Below, piece by piece: positions 34,712 to 47,100 of a stretch of 64,000 bases of DNA. The translations under genes and the position numbers were made by a program. How positions within the stretch are numbered: position 1 is the first letter of the stretch; every line of letters starts with the position of its first letter. The notes under the pieces were generated by a model, which was not told the DNA's origin, searched no databases, and was given only the letters and a program-made list of their open reading frames with translations. This DNA comes from Heligmosomoides polygyrus polygyrus (Eukaryota > Nematoda > Chromadorea > Rhabditida > Heligmosomidae), in NCBI GenBank assembly GCA_947396885.1, contig OX377205.1, positions 22,679,407-22,743,406 on the forward strand. The letters are read 5' to 3'.

Positions 34712-34966
34712 TATGAACGACTTGGCTCAACTGGCGTCGGTACTCGAACTACGAACAAATTGTGAGTGCACCAGGGGTCCAACGCCTCTTCCAGAATCGC
34801 TGAATTGTATCGCAATTCTTAATAAATGCTATATGTATGCCATACTTGTGCCATACTTGCTATACCATGTTTATGCATACATTTGCGAAGAAAACCTTTT
34901 ATAGCTGTTCAGAAAAAACGAAAAAATTGATAATTTCGCGGTTTTCTTCTGCGATTTCAGGCTCGA

Positions 34967-34972
34967 TTTATT
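34967..34972 (-). terminator. AATAAA polyadenylation signal of the SLC6-like gene
   Basis: Minus-strand AATAAA 176 nt downstream of the TAG at 35148. The intervening 3' sequence has no repeat that I recognise. Confidence 0.45.
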
Positions 34973-35147
34973 TCGTTACGCACAGTTTGGATCTACCACC
35001 ATTTTCGTATCATTCGCTCGGCCCGTTCGGCTTCGTTTCGATTCGAACGCGAACGAGGTCCCCAGAGGTCAGGATTTCGTTTGAACAGCGGGTAGATGTT
35101 GTTTCCAATACTGTATTGGTAGAGCACCTTAAAAGAATCATCAGAGG

Positions 35148-38100
35148 CTAAGACAAAGGCTGTTCGATATCAGTTCTACAAAAAGGATTGCAACTTTGGA
35201 GGCATTTGCTAGGCCGGCCGAAAAGCTTCCTCCGCCCAGGCATACTGATTTCCACCACACCTTTCGGCCTGCAGTTCTTTGCGATATACCGAGTAAGCTA
35301 GAAGTCAGCACCTTGAAGGACTCCTACCGTTTTGAACACTTTCTTGATGTGGCGAAATTTCTAAGTGTTTCTTCGGAGATTTTGGTACTAACACCAGTCA
35401 CTTTTTTTGAGTAAGAAGACAATAGCAGAGGTAGAAGGGCAACATCTAGACGAGCTGATGAACGCTTGACCTTTGAATAAGCGTTCGAAAATGAAGCCTT
35501 TGGACCGACCTAGTGGGTAAGCCATGGGCTAAAAACCCATCCATGTCGATTCACAATTCAGAATGTCGAAAAACGCAGAATATAAAGAGTAACCCTTAGA
35601 GAAATTGTGCAACTCACCGCGAAGATTAACAAAGCAGGAATCGGCAAAAGAAAAATGGCCGTCCACATCCAATTGAAGAAGTCCATCAATTCCACACCAC
35701 GTTCTTTTCCACCTTTTATGTCATAGTGCATTGTGGTGACCAACATAAACTAAAAATCGGCACTTGTATGAAAAACACCGATCGGGATCGACATTCAAAC
35801 GGAAAACTCTTGAAATAAAGTCGAGTAATATGACAAAAGGCGTAGGGAAAATGGTTAATAATGTGATTGGTCCCAACTCACAATGCAAGCGACAGGAAGC
35901 ACGAGTGCCCAGTCAGCCAGTGCGAAGGAGTTCAGAATCAACTTCAGTTTTTTGGACTCTGACTTCTGAAACATACCTAATGTAAGCACAACTCCTAACA
36001 GAACCCAGTCGAAGCCAAACGAGAATAGAGTTAGCTTTCAGTATGCTACGTTCATGAGAAGCAAAACCTATGCACGTATAGCAATCTATCCAATTTTAGC
36101 ACAAATCTTCCCTTCCACGTAATTTTTATAGCCAGCACCAAAGGTGCTCCTCAGTTTCTTCCGCAGGACGGAAATATTGTACTTAGTCTTGGTGTGGTAG
36201 AAGAGAGCATAATGAGTGTTAGATCACGGCTGCTTTTGTTTTCGAAAAAATTTGTTTTAACAAGAATTGTTCGTTAAAAATTTCCGTTTAACCTTGGGCT
36301 TTGGGTAAAAATATTTACCTGCGGAGTATAGTGTTTGATGAAAAAAAATAAAAACCTTTTTATATTTTATTTTCACGCTAAATGGAATGCTCTTCAAAGC
36401 ATACTAGGCAACCTTGAAATCAAATTCAACGCTTTCCAAATCGAATGCAATATCTTCTGAATTTAGCTAGGCACTATTTCTCGATTTTAATAGTTAAATA
36501 TGATCCTCATTGAAAAGTTATGATTTGCCTGCTCCAAACAGTAAAGACAGCGTTCAAATTCTGATGAATGTTTTATTCTTCTAGCTGTAAAAATGGCCCA
36601 ATCTTATTTTATAGTGAAAAAAGGCACTATACATATCGCTACGCACCCTTCTAGCCCGCTACGTTTTTAATTCAATTTAGAATAAGTTGCACATTAATCG
36701 GCGGTGGAACAAAAACGATTAAGCAATATCCCCATTTTGTAGTCTCCGGTATACAGTATTTACACTATTAATCAAGTTCGCAGAGCAACAACCTGGACGA
36801 CTGTTTGTGCTCTTCTTACGTTTTCAAAAATAGCTGACTCTCTTCCTTTTGTCGCAATTCTAGAGCGACTCTTTTCCTATTAAAAAATCTGCACACGGTT
36901 GCGAACTTTCAAGGAAGGTCATGGTAATCTTAATACCATGAATTCTTCCTTACCTCTGTGGTTTGATCTCAAAACCGTAGTTTTTTGATTTCGAGGGTGT
37001 CCAGTTTGGATTCAAATTTATCCCTTTAGTTATGGATTTTCTGAAAGCGCAGAATCTCTGCTTTCTTACCATTTGGAGCTTTTGCAACATAATTGCTTCC
37101 TGCTGAGTTTTCGACGTTGTTCTTACTGGACGAATCGACGTGGTGTTCGGGTGTTCTAGTTATATGTTTGAAAAGTGGACATAACGCTGGGGCTGCAGCT
37201 CTTGACGTCAACGCTTCATTTGGAAAGAAGTTTGCTAAAGAACGCACAATTCACTACTGCCTCGAAAGGTTTCGATCTGAAGAGTAAGGTTTCGAAGATG
37301 AAGACTGAGGTAGGTCGCTATCACTCCTTAACGACGATCAACTGAAAGCCATGGTGGAAACGGGTCCAGCTGTGAGAGAGTCGGCACAGCATTTCATTGT
37401 TGATGACAGCACTATCAGTCGTCACTTGAATGCGATCGGAAAAGTAGAGAAATTGGATATATGGATCCCACACGAACTGACCGCCGGGCAGATGCTGAAG
37501 CGCCACGGCGCCTGTGCTTCGTTGAGGCTGCGCAATCTGAGGGAGCCTTTTTTTGGACAGGATCGTGACATGCGACGAAAAGTAGATCCTTTATGACAAC
37601 CATCGTCGCTCTGCAGAATGGCTCAACAAGAATGAGAGTTCCAAGGAGATGCCGAAATCAGGTCTCCATCGAAAGAAGATCATGGTGACCGTATACTGGA
37701 CAATGGTTGGTTTCTGGAGAGACTATCACAGCGGAGAAATGCTGAGCAGAAATTGGAGTGATGCACCGGAAATTGATTGAGGAACAGCCGGCTTTGGTCA
37801 ATTGAAGAGGCCCAATCCTACTGCATGACAGAGTGCGTCCGCACGTTCCAAAAATTCTCGTCCAGAAACTGGATGAAGTGGGATACGAAACTCTGCCAAA
37901 TCCGACACATTCACCAGTCTGTTCCCTACCGATTGTCATTTTCCAGGCATTTGATCGTCATGTGAAGGATAAACAATTCAGCAACAAACTGATGTCGAAA
38001 ACGACTTCTTATAGTTTAATAATTCTCGTAGTTCTAATGTTTACAAAAATAGAACGCGTAAGCGAATATCGCGTTAGAAAAGTTGTATTAATTGTAATAG

Positions 38101-41100
38101 TGCTTATTTCGATTAATATAATTGGTTCCAAGCAAAGCTACGACCTATCAAATTTTTCAGACAAAATCGGCCATTTCATATGCAACGACCTAATACAACT
38201 GCTCTTCGCCACCTTCAGGGAACTCACTGAAGGTAAGGATTTTACTGAGTCAAATAGAAGTGTTTGTCTGCGTCTTTTCCAGCCTTCTTCTTAAAAAACG
38301 GCTTCAGATGACTCACCTGCATTCCGTATGCCATTAGCGAAGTATTCGAGAAAAACACTCGGAATCCGTAGAATAGTCCGACCACCACCACTTCACAGAA
38401 CACGATCACAGCGCCAACCAACGGGAAGACGACGAGGCTCAAGGTGGCCAGTCGAATGTAGCCGTGCTGGAAAAGGCCCAGACTTTGTGCTCCCAATTAG
38501 GAGGATATCGTAGAAGCGTTTGAGGTGCTTATGCTTGTGACACAACAAGGGTCTCGATCGGCATTCGAATACTTTGCCACTACATTATTGGCTTTGACTC
38601 ATGTGTACGTGCTGGGTCATTGTTATCAAATGCCAGGAGTCCACGTTACCTTGTACGTGAATCCAAGTTCCAGCAACGTGTTGAGCAGCACGATCAGAAC
38701 AACAACAACAAAGCGTGTGATCCAGTCTGTGAACGCTGGATTCGCCTCAACAACAGCGGCAGCTAGAATCTCGAAGCGAACAATCTGGAAGCAGATTATG
38801 AACACTAAAAAAGAAATACTTTCGGTTTCATAAAAGTTTCAATTAAACTTAAACTCCGTCATAGGCGAATACTCTTAACAGTGATTTGTTTTCTTTCACC
38901 AGAGATATTAATGCGCTATACTATCGTCTGTTAGGTTGTAAGGAAGGCATCTCGCCACTTGTGCAATTTTTTCAAATTTATTTCGCTCGCTCCATTCATA
39001 CAACAACTAATGAACATGTGCAACACTATTATCTACAACACCATCCGTCAGTGCGGCCTCTCGGCCCCATTGACGGCTTCTTGACGGCTTTGCCGTGGTA
39101 ACAACTTCTCATCATCAACTGTAGCTGGCACCTATGTCATGGTTTCCTCAGGAAGAGCATCTTAACTAAGTTGATTGGGGCAAGTTAGAAAAAAATCGAG
39201 AAACGACATCTTCAAAAAACGATTATTTGACCAATATCGATCGATGACGATCGATACTTTAAAAACAAACTCCAGATTCGTGTTCAGCGATCTCGGCTAC
39301 CTACAGGGCTGAAACTTCTTCCAGCTCTGGGGGTAGTCGAGGTCGCTGAACACGAATCACAAAGAAAATCGATATACACAGAAAATCGATAATTTGATCA
39401 ATGTCGATTGATGACGATCGATATTTCAAAAACAAACTTCAGATTCGTGCTCAGCGACCTCGACTACCCCCAGGGCTGAAACTTCTTCCAGCTCTGGGGT
39501 AGTCGAGGTCGCTGAACACGAAAAAAAACACCAGAGCTGGTTTCCGGCCGCTGTTGATCGCCATCAATCCTCGAGTATCGCCAATACGCCCTTCCCCCAC
39601 TCCAGTTGTGACGGACCACACACACGCTTACTCCTTTATATATAGTAGGATATTGCCATTTTTCAGGCAATCTGAAGATCTCGCTTCGATAGAATCCCTG
39701 GGGTTTTATCGAAAAAATTCAGCGAGGCACTTTTCAAGTTGCTCCCTGTTGTCAAATTGTTTCTCCCGCAAATGGTACGACTACGAGAGAAACATATGAT
39801 AGTCCGTTGGATCAGAGTCCGGGGAATACGTTGGGTTGGCAGAACACGCCATGTGAGACAGTGGAGCTTTCTCTGAGCTTCCCTTGTTCCGTGTGGACGC
39901 GCACTATCGTGTAGGAAGAAGACATTGTCTCGTTTCCCACGAAAAGCTGGCTTATCGAGATCCAACCGCTTGCAGTAGCCATCGCTAGTAACAGTAGTGT
40001 TTGAAGGTAGCAGCTCCTAGCGAATGACTCCTTTGCAATTCCACCTACACTCCACCTTCTTTGGGTGGATTTCCGGGGGGAATTCCTTCTTTTCCGCGAC
40101 TGAGTCACTGATCCTTCGCTTGCGGTTAACGTAGACTAGCCACTTCTCGTCGCCGGTGACCAGGGGCCGGATTCAACAACGACTTACAGCAACTTAACAG
40201 AGAAAATTACAGCCGAAATACCTGATAACGCGGCTTGTCAAGCGATATGTGATCGATAAACCGCGTTATCTGAGTTTCCGTTGTGAATTCTCTGTTAAAG
40301 TTATGTAAGTCGTTAACGAATCCCACCCCAGGTTATCGAGCAAAGAAAGATTCTGTCGTAAAGCTAAGAAGTTCAGAATCCCGGAACACTTGTAGCTGGT
40401 GGGAATTAAGTTTATGCGGTATCCATGCACCACTTATATACCTCTTCCACAGGCCACGCAGGTGTTATGCCATGTGGTGTGACTGCATTCGAGCTGCTCT
40501 GCCAGTCCACGACGCCGGGGATCCTCCTGAAGCAGCTGCAGAAGGTGGTGCTCATTCACTGCAACTGGTCTTCAGAACGGCGGTTGGTCCTCCAAGCATC
40601 CAAGCACTTCCAGAACCATACCTTCGCAGTGTCTTAGAAGACAATAGTAGGGCTCATCGTTCCACATATGTTATTCACTGCGATCCTTGCAGAAAATGTA
40701 ATAAGACTAAATCGTATCTACCTAATTGGAACGTCATCGCGTAGATGGAAGATGGTTGCTTTAATTTAAAGAAAAAAGAAAACGTTACTCGTCACGAAAT
40801 GAAAAGCCGAATGCATTCAGGACGATCACCTACCTTGCAGGCGAGTACTGAAGACGCCAAAAGAGAGGAATAGATAAGGGAGACAACTGGCTCGAAATCG
40901 TTGAAAATGTAGGCAGCGCTCAAAAGTCGCGACGCAATAGAAGACGGATTAAAGAAGACGATCTCGTTTTCCATACCTGAATGGATAAAATACATGATAT
41001 GCGATCCGTATTTTGTTCTGTGACTGCTATTTCGGACAGGAGACGGACTGACGGACTCAACCACTACGTTTTTTGCCCGCAATCAAATTATCATTACTTA

Positions 41101-44100
41101 AAGAGTGAAGCGAAAAACATATAGGATATAGATGTGTATTGATATAAATCTCTAAAAGCAAGCAACATTGTAGTTGCTTCAGCTTCGCTGCCTCTTCTTC
41201 GGCCTCTTAGTCCAACCAAAAGTCTTGATTTTTCTTCTTTCGTTTGCGGTTATTTGGATATTGGGTCTATCAGCTGTTTAATATAGTTTTGTTTTTACAC
41301 ACTCGATCGACTTTCATTTGGCAATTTGCTAGAATGTTGTGCGCCCAGCTAGCTAATGTATCTCTCATGGCTGACAGGTACGTTGCTCCTCGAGCGAGCC
41401 TGCTGCCTTTTTTCTCACAGAGAACTTCTCGGGTAACTCTTACTTACTCTGTCTTCTAATCCTACAGGGGCCGGATTTATCAAAGTTACTGCAGTAACTT
41501 TAACGGAGAATTGTAAGCGAAAAGCTCAGATAACGCGACTTATCGCACACCATACCGCTTGACAAGCCGCATTATCTGAGCTCTTCTCTTACAATTCTCC
41601 GTTAAAGTTACTGCACGAACTTTGATGAATCCGGCCCCAGGGTGCGTATTAATTATGGGCCTCAAATAGTCGGAGTGTCATAGTAATACAAACTATTCAA
41701 AACGGAGAAAAACACTTCGCAATCTTTACTAAGGTCCTTAGCAATCAAAAGTTACAGTATTCATCCGAAGTGCCCTCTTCTTGCGCGTATGCAGCTTCTC
41801 AGACGAGTCACGAAGGCGTCGCAGGTGGCAGGCATATAGTCCTCATAGAGATCATTCCAAGCTTTCCTAAGTGCAGTTTTGAGCGAACCCAAGTTAAAGT
41901 TATTGTACCTTGTAGCTGAGATCTTGTGCTCTAAAATGGTCCGAAATGTCAAGTGGGTTCAGATCTGGTGAATTTGATAGCGATTCTTCATGGGCGATGA
42001 AATCTGCAAACACCACTGCTGGACGACACTCGACTTGTCTTCAAGACCCGTGTCTTGCTGAAAGCACCATGGATTGTCTCCAAAGTGAGAAATAGACCAC
42101 GGCTTCAAAACTTTCTCCAAGACCGATTTCAAGTTTATTTATTGATTTTCACTCCAGCGTCGACGAACACCAGTGGCATCTTCCCACCTGAGGTTATCCA
42201 TCCTAATAAATAACAGATCTTGGATGTGCAGTCTCACTCTTCACGATGACTTTTACTCTAGAAATGACCTGCTTCTTATCTGCTGTGAGGATCTAATTGT
42301 TTTGTGGATTCACAATAGGATCTGTTGTAGAAATTTTCTCGTCACTGAAAGCGATGCTCCGGTGCGTGCCATCAGCGACGTGCGTCAAAAGTCTCCTGCA
42401 TCTCTTCGTCCACACATTCTTCATTTGGGGCGAGAGGAAATTTGCCGTCTGTTGTCGGTAAGGGCGAAGTCCTAGCTTGCCTCTGACAATGTTTCTCACA
42501 GAGGTAGCGCTGATGCCTTCCTCTTTCGTCTCATTCCTCATTGAGCGTCGAGGAATTTTTCTTACAAATCTTTTCATGGTGTCTGACGTTGCCACAAAAA
42601 TCTTTCCACCTCGTCCTTTCCTGTCCGTTGTACTTTCGAGCTCCTCGAACCGTTCAATCGTGTTTCGGACCAATCGCTGGAAAACAGATAAAAGGTGAGC
42701 GATTTTCATGGTGCAGACCGATGATGGCGGCACGCTTCGGATGAGCTTCAACCATAGTTTAGTATGCAAAGAACATACACAAAACTTTTCGTGTAACATA
42801 GTATAAACAATTACAAAATAATAGCACTTAAATTTTCAGAAAAAAAATGTTGCTCGCGGTTCAAATCCGCAAATTTTCGCCGAGACCCATAATTAAGGCG
42901 CACCCTGTACAATTGTATAAGGGTGAGAGGGTAACAGTTTTCGCTTTTTTCACTGTGTTGATTTCAATCTCCCTCTACGCAATCTGGTGGGCAAGTCGAC
43001 CAGCAGTAAAAAATAACGAGGATTGGTTTCTGGCAAAGAAACCCGTGTTAGTAACATGAATGCAGAACGGAATCTGTCACGGAACAGATGCAGTGGCCAC
43101 AGTGGTAACGGACTAAGAGTACGAAAATCTTCTGTCTTTAAGGATATGTTGGCTAAGAAAGGAATTAAGGGTTCCGTCCTAGTCAGAGGGGGCACCGCTA
43201 AAAAGCAAGGCAAACACGAACGAGATGGCCTACACCTGACAGGAAATTTAGTAGAGCTCTAGCTCAGTAGCTAGTCTCTGTGAAATAGTTCACATTCAAT
43301 TCTACTATGATCAGAAAGACTGAGCGTGAGTGAAGTGCCGCTCCCCGTTAGGATAGATCCGAATTATGCCAGCGGAAGCAATAGTGCGCTAAGGCCAGAG
43401 TTATACTCCCGCGGGAGCATCCGCGGAGGAGCGGGAATCGCGCCGGGGTCCTTCACCTGGCCAATCGCCGCGCCCCGCCACGCCCGCCGTTCGCGGTGCA
43501 CCTTCAGTCCGCGGACGTCCCGCGGATGCTCCCGCGGGAGTATAACAGAGGCCTAAGGCCCAAAGAGTATGTCAGATGATCATCGTAGAGATCATCGCAA
43601 GGTGCCTGATGCTGTTATTATATAAACTTTTCACGTCAAAGTGAGCACCTTCCACACAAAATTGGACATTTCTCAAATCAGATTTGACACTTCTAGGCAA
43701 GCCTGACGCTTTTGGAATCAAAGTGAACATCCCTCAAATCAAAATGAGATTTTCAAACTAAATTAGAGGCTATCGAAGACAGCTAAAATAATTTGTTGTT
43801 CAAAACAAATTTTGCATCACTTTATTTGAAATTTTTTATTTGCTTGCACCAATAAGCGGACACACTGTTTGAAATTTTATAAATGTTTCAGTTTTGAGAA
43901 AAAGTTATGGTTTAAAACTTGCTCGTGAGTACAAAAAGCTAGCAATTTAAGTTTGTTTAAAGAAGAGATCGGACAATGCGCTGGTCTAGCTCGCCACGGT
44001 TTTAAACTGTTCGATAACAAGGCCTCGATTTATGTGGAGTTACACGTTTGTCAGCGTTTAACAAAAACAACGAGAACAAGAGCTCGGTGCGACCTCTTCT

Positions 44101-47100
44101 CATAACAAAAAAAGCTAAACATTGCTTTCTTTTGAGCTCTAGAACACATTGTAAGCTAAAGTTTCTTGGATTTTGGATTTTTTAGATTTCATAAAATTTT
44201 AGACACTGCAATCACTTATTGGGTTGTATGAATTGAAAGGGCGCGTGTAGCGCAGTCGGAGGAGGCGCCGACTGTCGCGTGCACCCGATATCAGGATCCT
44301 CGTTCGGGTTTCCCGCCCAGGCCAACCAAGCCTTCCATCCCTCCGGGGTCGGTGTATTGGTACCAGAGTTTTCTGGGAAGGATAGAGCGATGACTTGTTC
44401 ATCGGCTGGCCACCGCAAGTCATTGTATACCCAAATTCGCATTCAAATCGCCTTCACAATATCCCGTAGAAGTAGAATGCGCGGCGCATCCCAAAAGCGA
44501 TTGAATAACGTCATCGTTTATCCTTTACCCTTTATATGAATAAGAAAATTCTAAGGACAGTCGTACCAAACTTTTGGTTGACCAAAGCCATCCTCAGTTT
44601 CTCGGAGAATCTCTAGTGTGGAAGCAGCTTTCTCTATTTTGAAAGACGCTCAGTTTCGTACGAAAGACGTTTCGCCTTATTGTTAGAATAGTGTCCAATT
44701 TGGTTTTGGAAGTGCCCAACATAAAGCTAAAGTGGTTGATCTCGATGGCTGCGAGAAAGAGTAGAAGCTCGTAATTCTACCCAAGAAGGCGCAAGAAAAC
44801 TGGAGTAGAAATGACATTACCTAATTCTCGACTTAGCGCAGGATACAGCATCCGTATCTGCTGTTTGTACGAGTCTATGGTGAAGATGTGGAATAACGAA
44901 TAAAAATATGTGACGAACGTTACCATGACCGTCAGGAACATGCAGTCACTGAAACGACTGATAAAATAACTGCGATAGCTGCGGGAAATGTAGGAAAAAA
45001 GAAACTGTTGGCATAGCAATTGTTATCGCCTTGTGAAAAAAGATTTTTTTGATTATGAATATGATTTTGGAGTGAAAGGACACTGATGCGCTGGCGCAGG
45101 CGATATCACCCGATGCCTGCTAATCGGCACTGTGCCTAGTAGAGACATGTGTAAATCTCACAAAATCAGATTGTTGTGGAAACCGTTCTGCGAACCGAAA
45201 AACGTCCAAGCTCCTTGTCCCAGCTTGAGGCTCCGAAATGTCTGCAATTATCTGACTCAGCCGATAGGCAATTAATTTCTTAAAAATTCAGTTCAATAGC
45301 AGGTTTTGGTGATACTCCCAGGGCCTTTCATGGGCACCACTTGCCATGGGCAATTCCGTAAAGTTTTGCTGTCTGCAGTGAATCCTATATAAAACACCTC
45401 CTGTGCACTATGTTCTGTGGGTCAGATTCTTGTGATAGAGCACACTTGCATGCCAACGACATACAACGACGTCAGAAGAGCCATCCAGCGAAAGGAAATC
45501 GCTGGCAGGCACAGGGTATGGTTTTCGTTGGATGACACAGAAGGGCTACCAGAAGGCTACATCTTCCAAAAGAATGCAGTAGAAGCTGGTCGTACGTTGT
45601 CGGACTAAAACAACCAGGAGAAGCCTGTCAGTGGTGTGCGCAATTACGATTTACGGCTATTTTTGCCAATTTTTTTTGCGATTTACGATTTACGACATTT
45701 TGGGTAGTAAATCGTTAATATTCGTAAATGTGATCTTTGATAAACAACCAATTGGTGTCTAAATTTATGTGGACCGGAAACGGAGGAGTGAACTTGGTTA
45801 TTCAGATGTGCCCACTCTAATGGTCCCCTCTTATGGCTCATTCCCACTTTCCTTTAGAGTTGTTTTTGATGCTCCAATGTGTAACTGTGGCAGACGATAC
45901 CGTCCTGTTCAAAGGCTTCTCGAATCCAACTTTTCTCTTCGCTTAACTAACTTTTCCATTCCTCTAACGTTATAAGGGCTACCGTTTAGAACCAGACAGG
46001 TTCAAGTGCAATACAATATTTAAAAAATAAGCTCCTGTATAGGAGGCTGGAGAGGCTGTGCACCTCCGTTGAGAAAGATAGAGGAATATTCGAGGTCCAC
46101 GTGCTGTTTGGTAATAACATCTAGTCAATTTGTATGGAACAGACGCATGCTAACCATATCGAATAGAACTGACGCAAATCCACGATCGAACATCATTCGT
46201 GAATGGAAGCGGGTCTAGAAAGTTGCCACCCTCAGGTGGAAAGGATAAACCACTAATGTTTCAGCATATTTCGCGAAGACGGGCAGCATTGTGAGATGGG
46301 AACGCCCCATCCAATCAGACCGCATTGAATGAGCGTGCCATTCAGAGAGGACGTGTATAGTCGGTACCCTGATCGACTGTCATGTGTTCGGCCTGTGTTC
46401 TGTTTGGTTATAATTGGCTGGTGCGCTTCCAGCTACCAATGCTATTCACATTCGTGACATGTACCAATGTTTCTATCGATTGGCATTGCACTTTATAGGG
46501 CAGAGGAAACCGAACAATAAAGGATAAAGGATTAAGGACGGCGTTACTCAATCCCTTTTGATATGCGCCAGCGCATTCTACTTCTACGGGATGTCATAGA
46601 GGCGATATGAATGCGTATGTATTTGACCATACAATGACTTGCGGTGGCCAGCCGATGAACAAGTCAGCGCTCTATCCTTCCCAGACACGCTTGGTACCAA
46701 TTCACCGACCACGGAGAGATGGAAGGCTTGGTTGGCCTGGGAGGAAAATCCGAACCAGGAACCTGGTATCGGGTGCACGCGGCAGTCGCGCCTCCTCCGA
46801 CTGCGCTACACGCACCCTAACCGATGAACAATGTGTGGTAAAACCGAGCGCGTAACATCGGTCGAGCTGGTTTTGATAGTTTTGATCTCTATTTTCGGTA
46901 GTGTGATTGAGCTTATCGTATTCACCTTATCTATTCCGCTTACAAACTGAAGAGTCTCGGTGGGCAATCGTTCGCTGCAGAGCTGTCGAATGCCCGAGCG
47001 GGTGCAAAGGGTTATTAAATTTAGTAGTTTTCGAATATTAAATATTTCAGTTTTCGAAAATGTACAATTGCAGGCTTGAGCAGGAAACTGGCGCATTGGT

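Noticed and set aside
40442..40535. Candidate 31-codon exon with a C-x8-C motif between the 40976 and 38804 exons, with perfect phase
   Set aside because: The sequence GLAEQLECSHTTWHN belongs to the helix-turn-helix of the mariner relic that continues downstream on the same strand. An alternative donor at 40830 makes it unnecessary.
45417..45608. 63-residue plus-strand frame
   Set aside because: Coding-like at first sight, but no acceptor, donor or homology could be identified.
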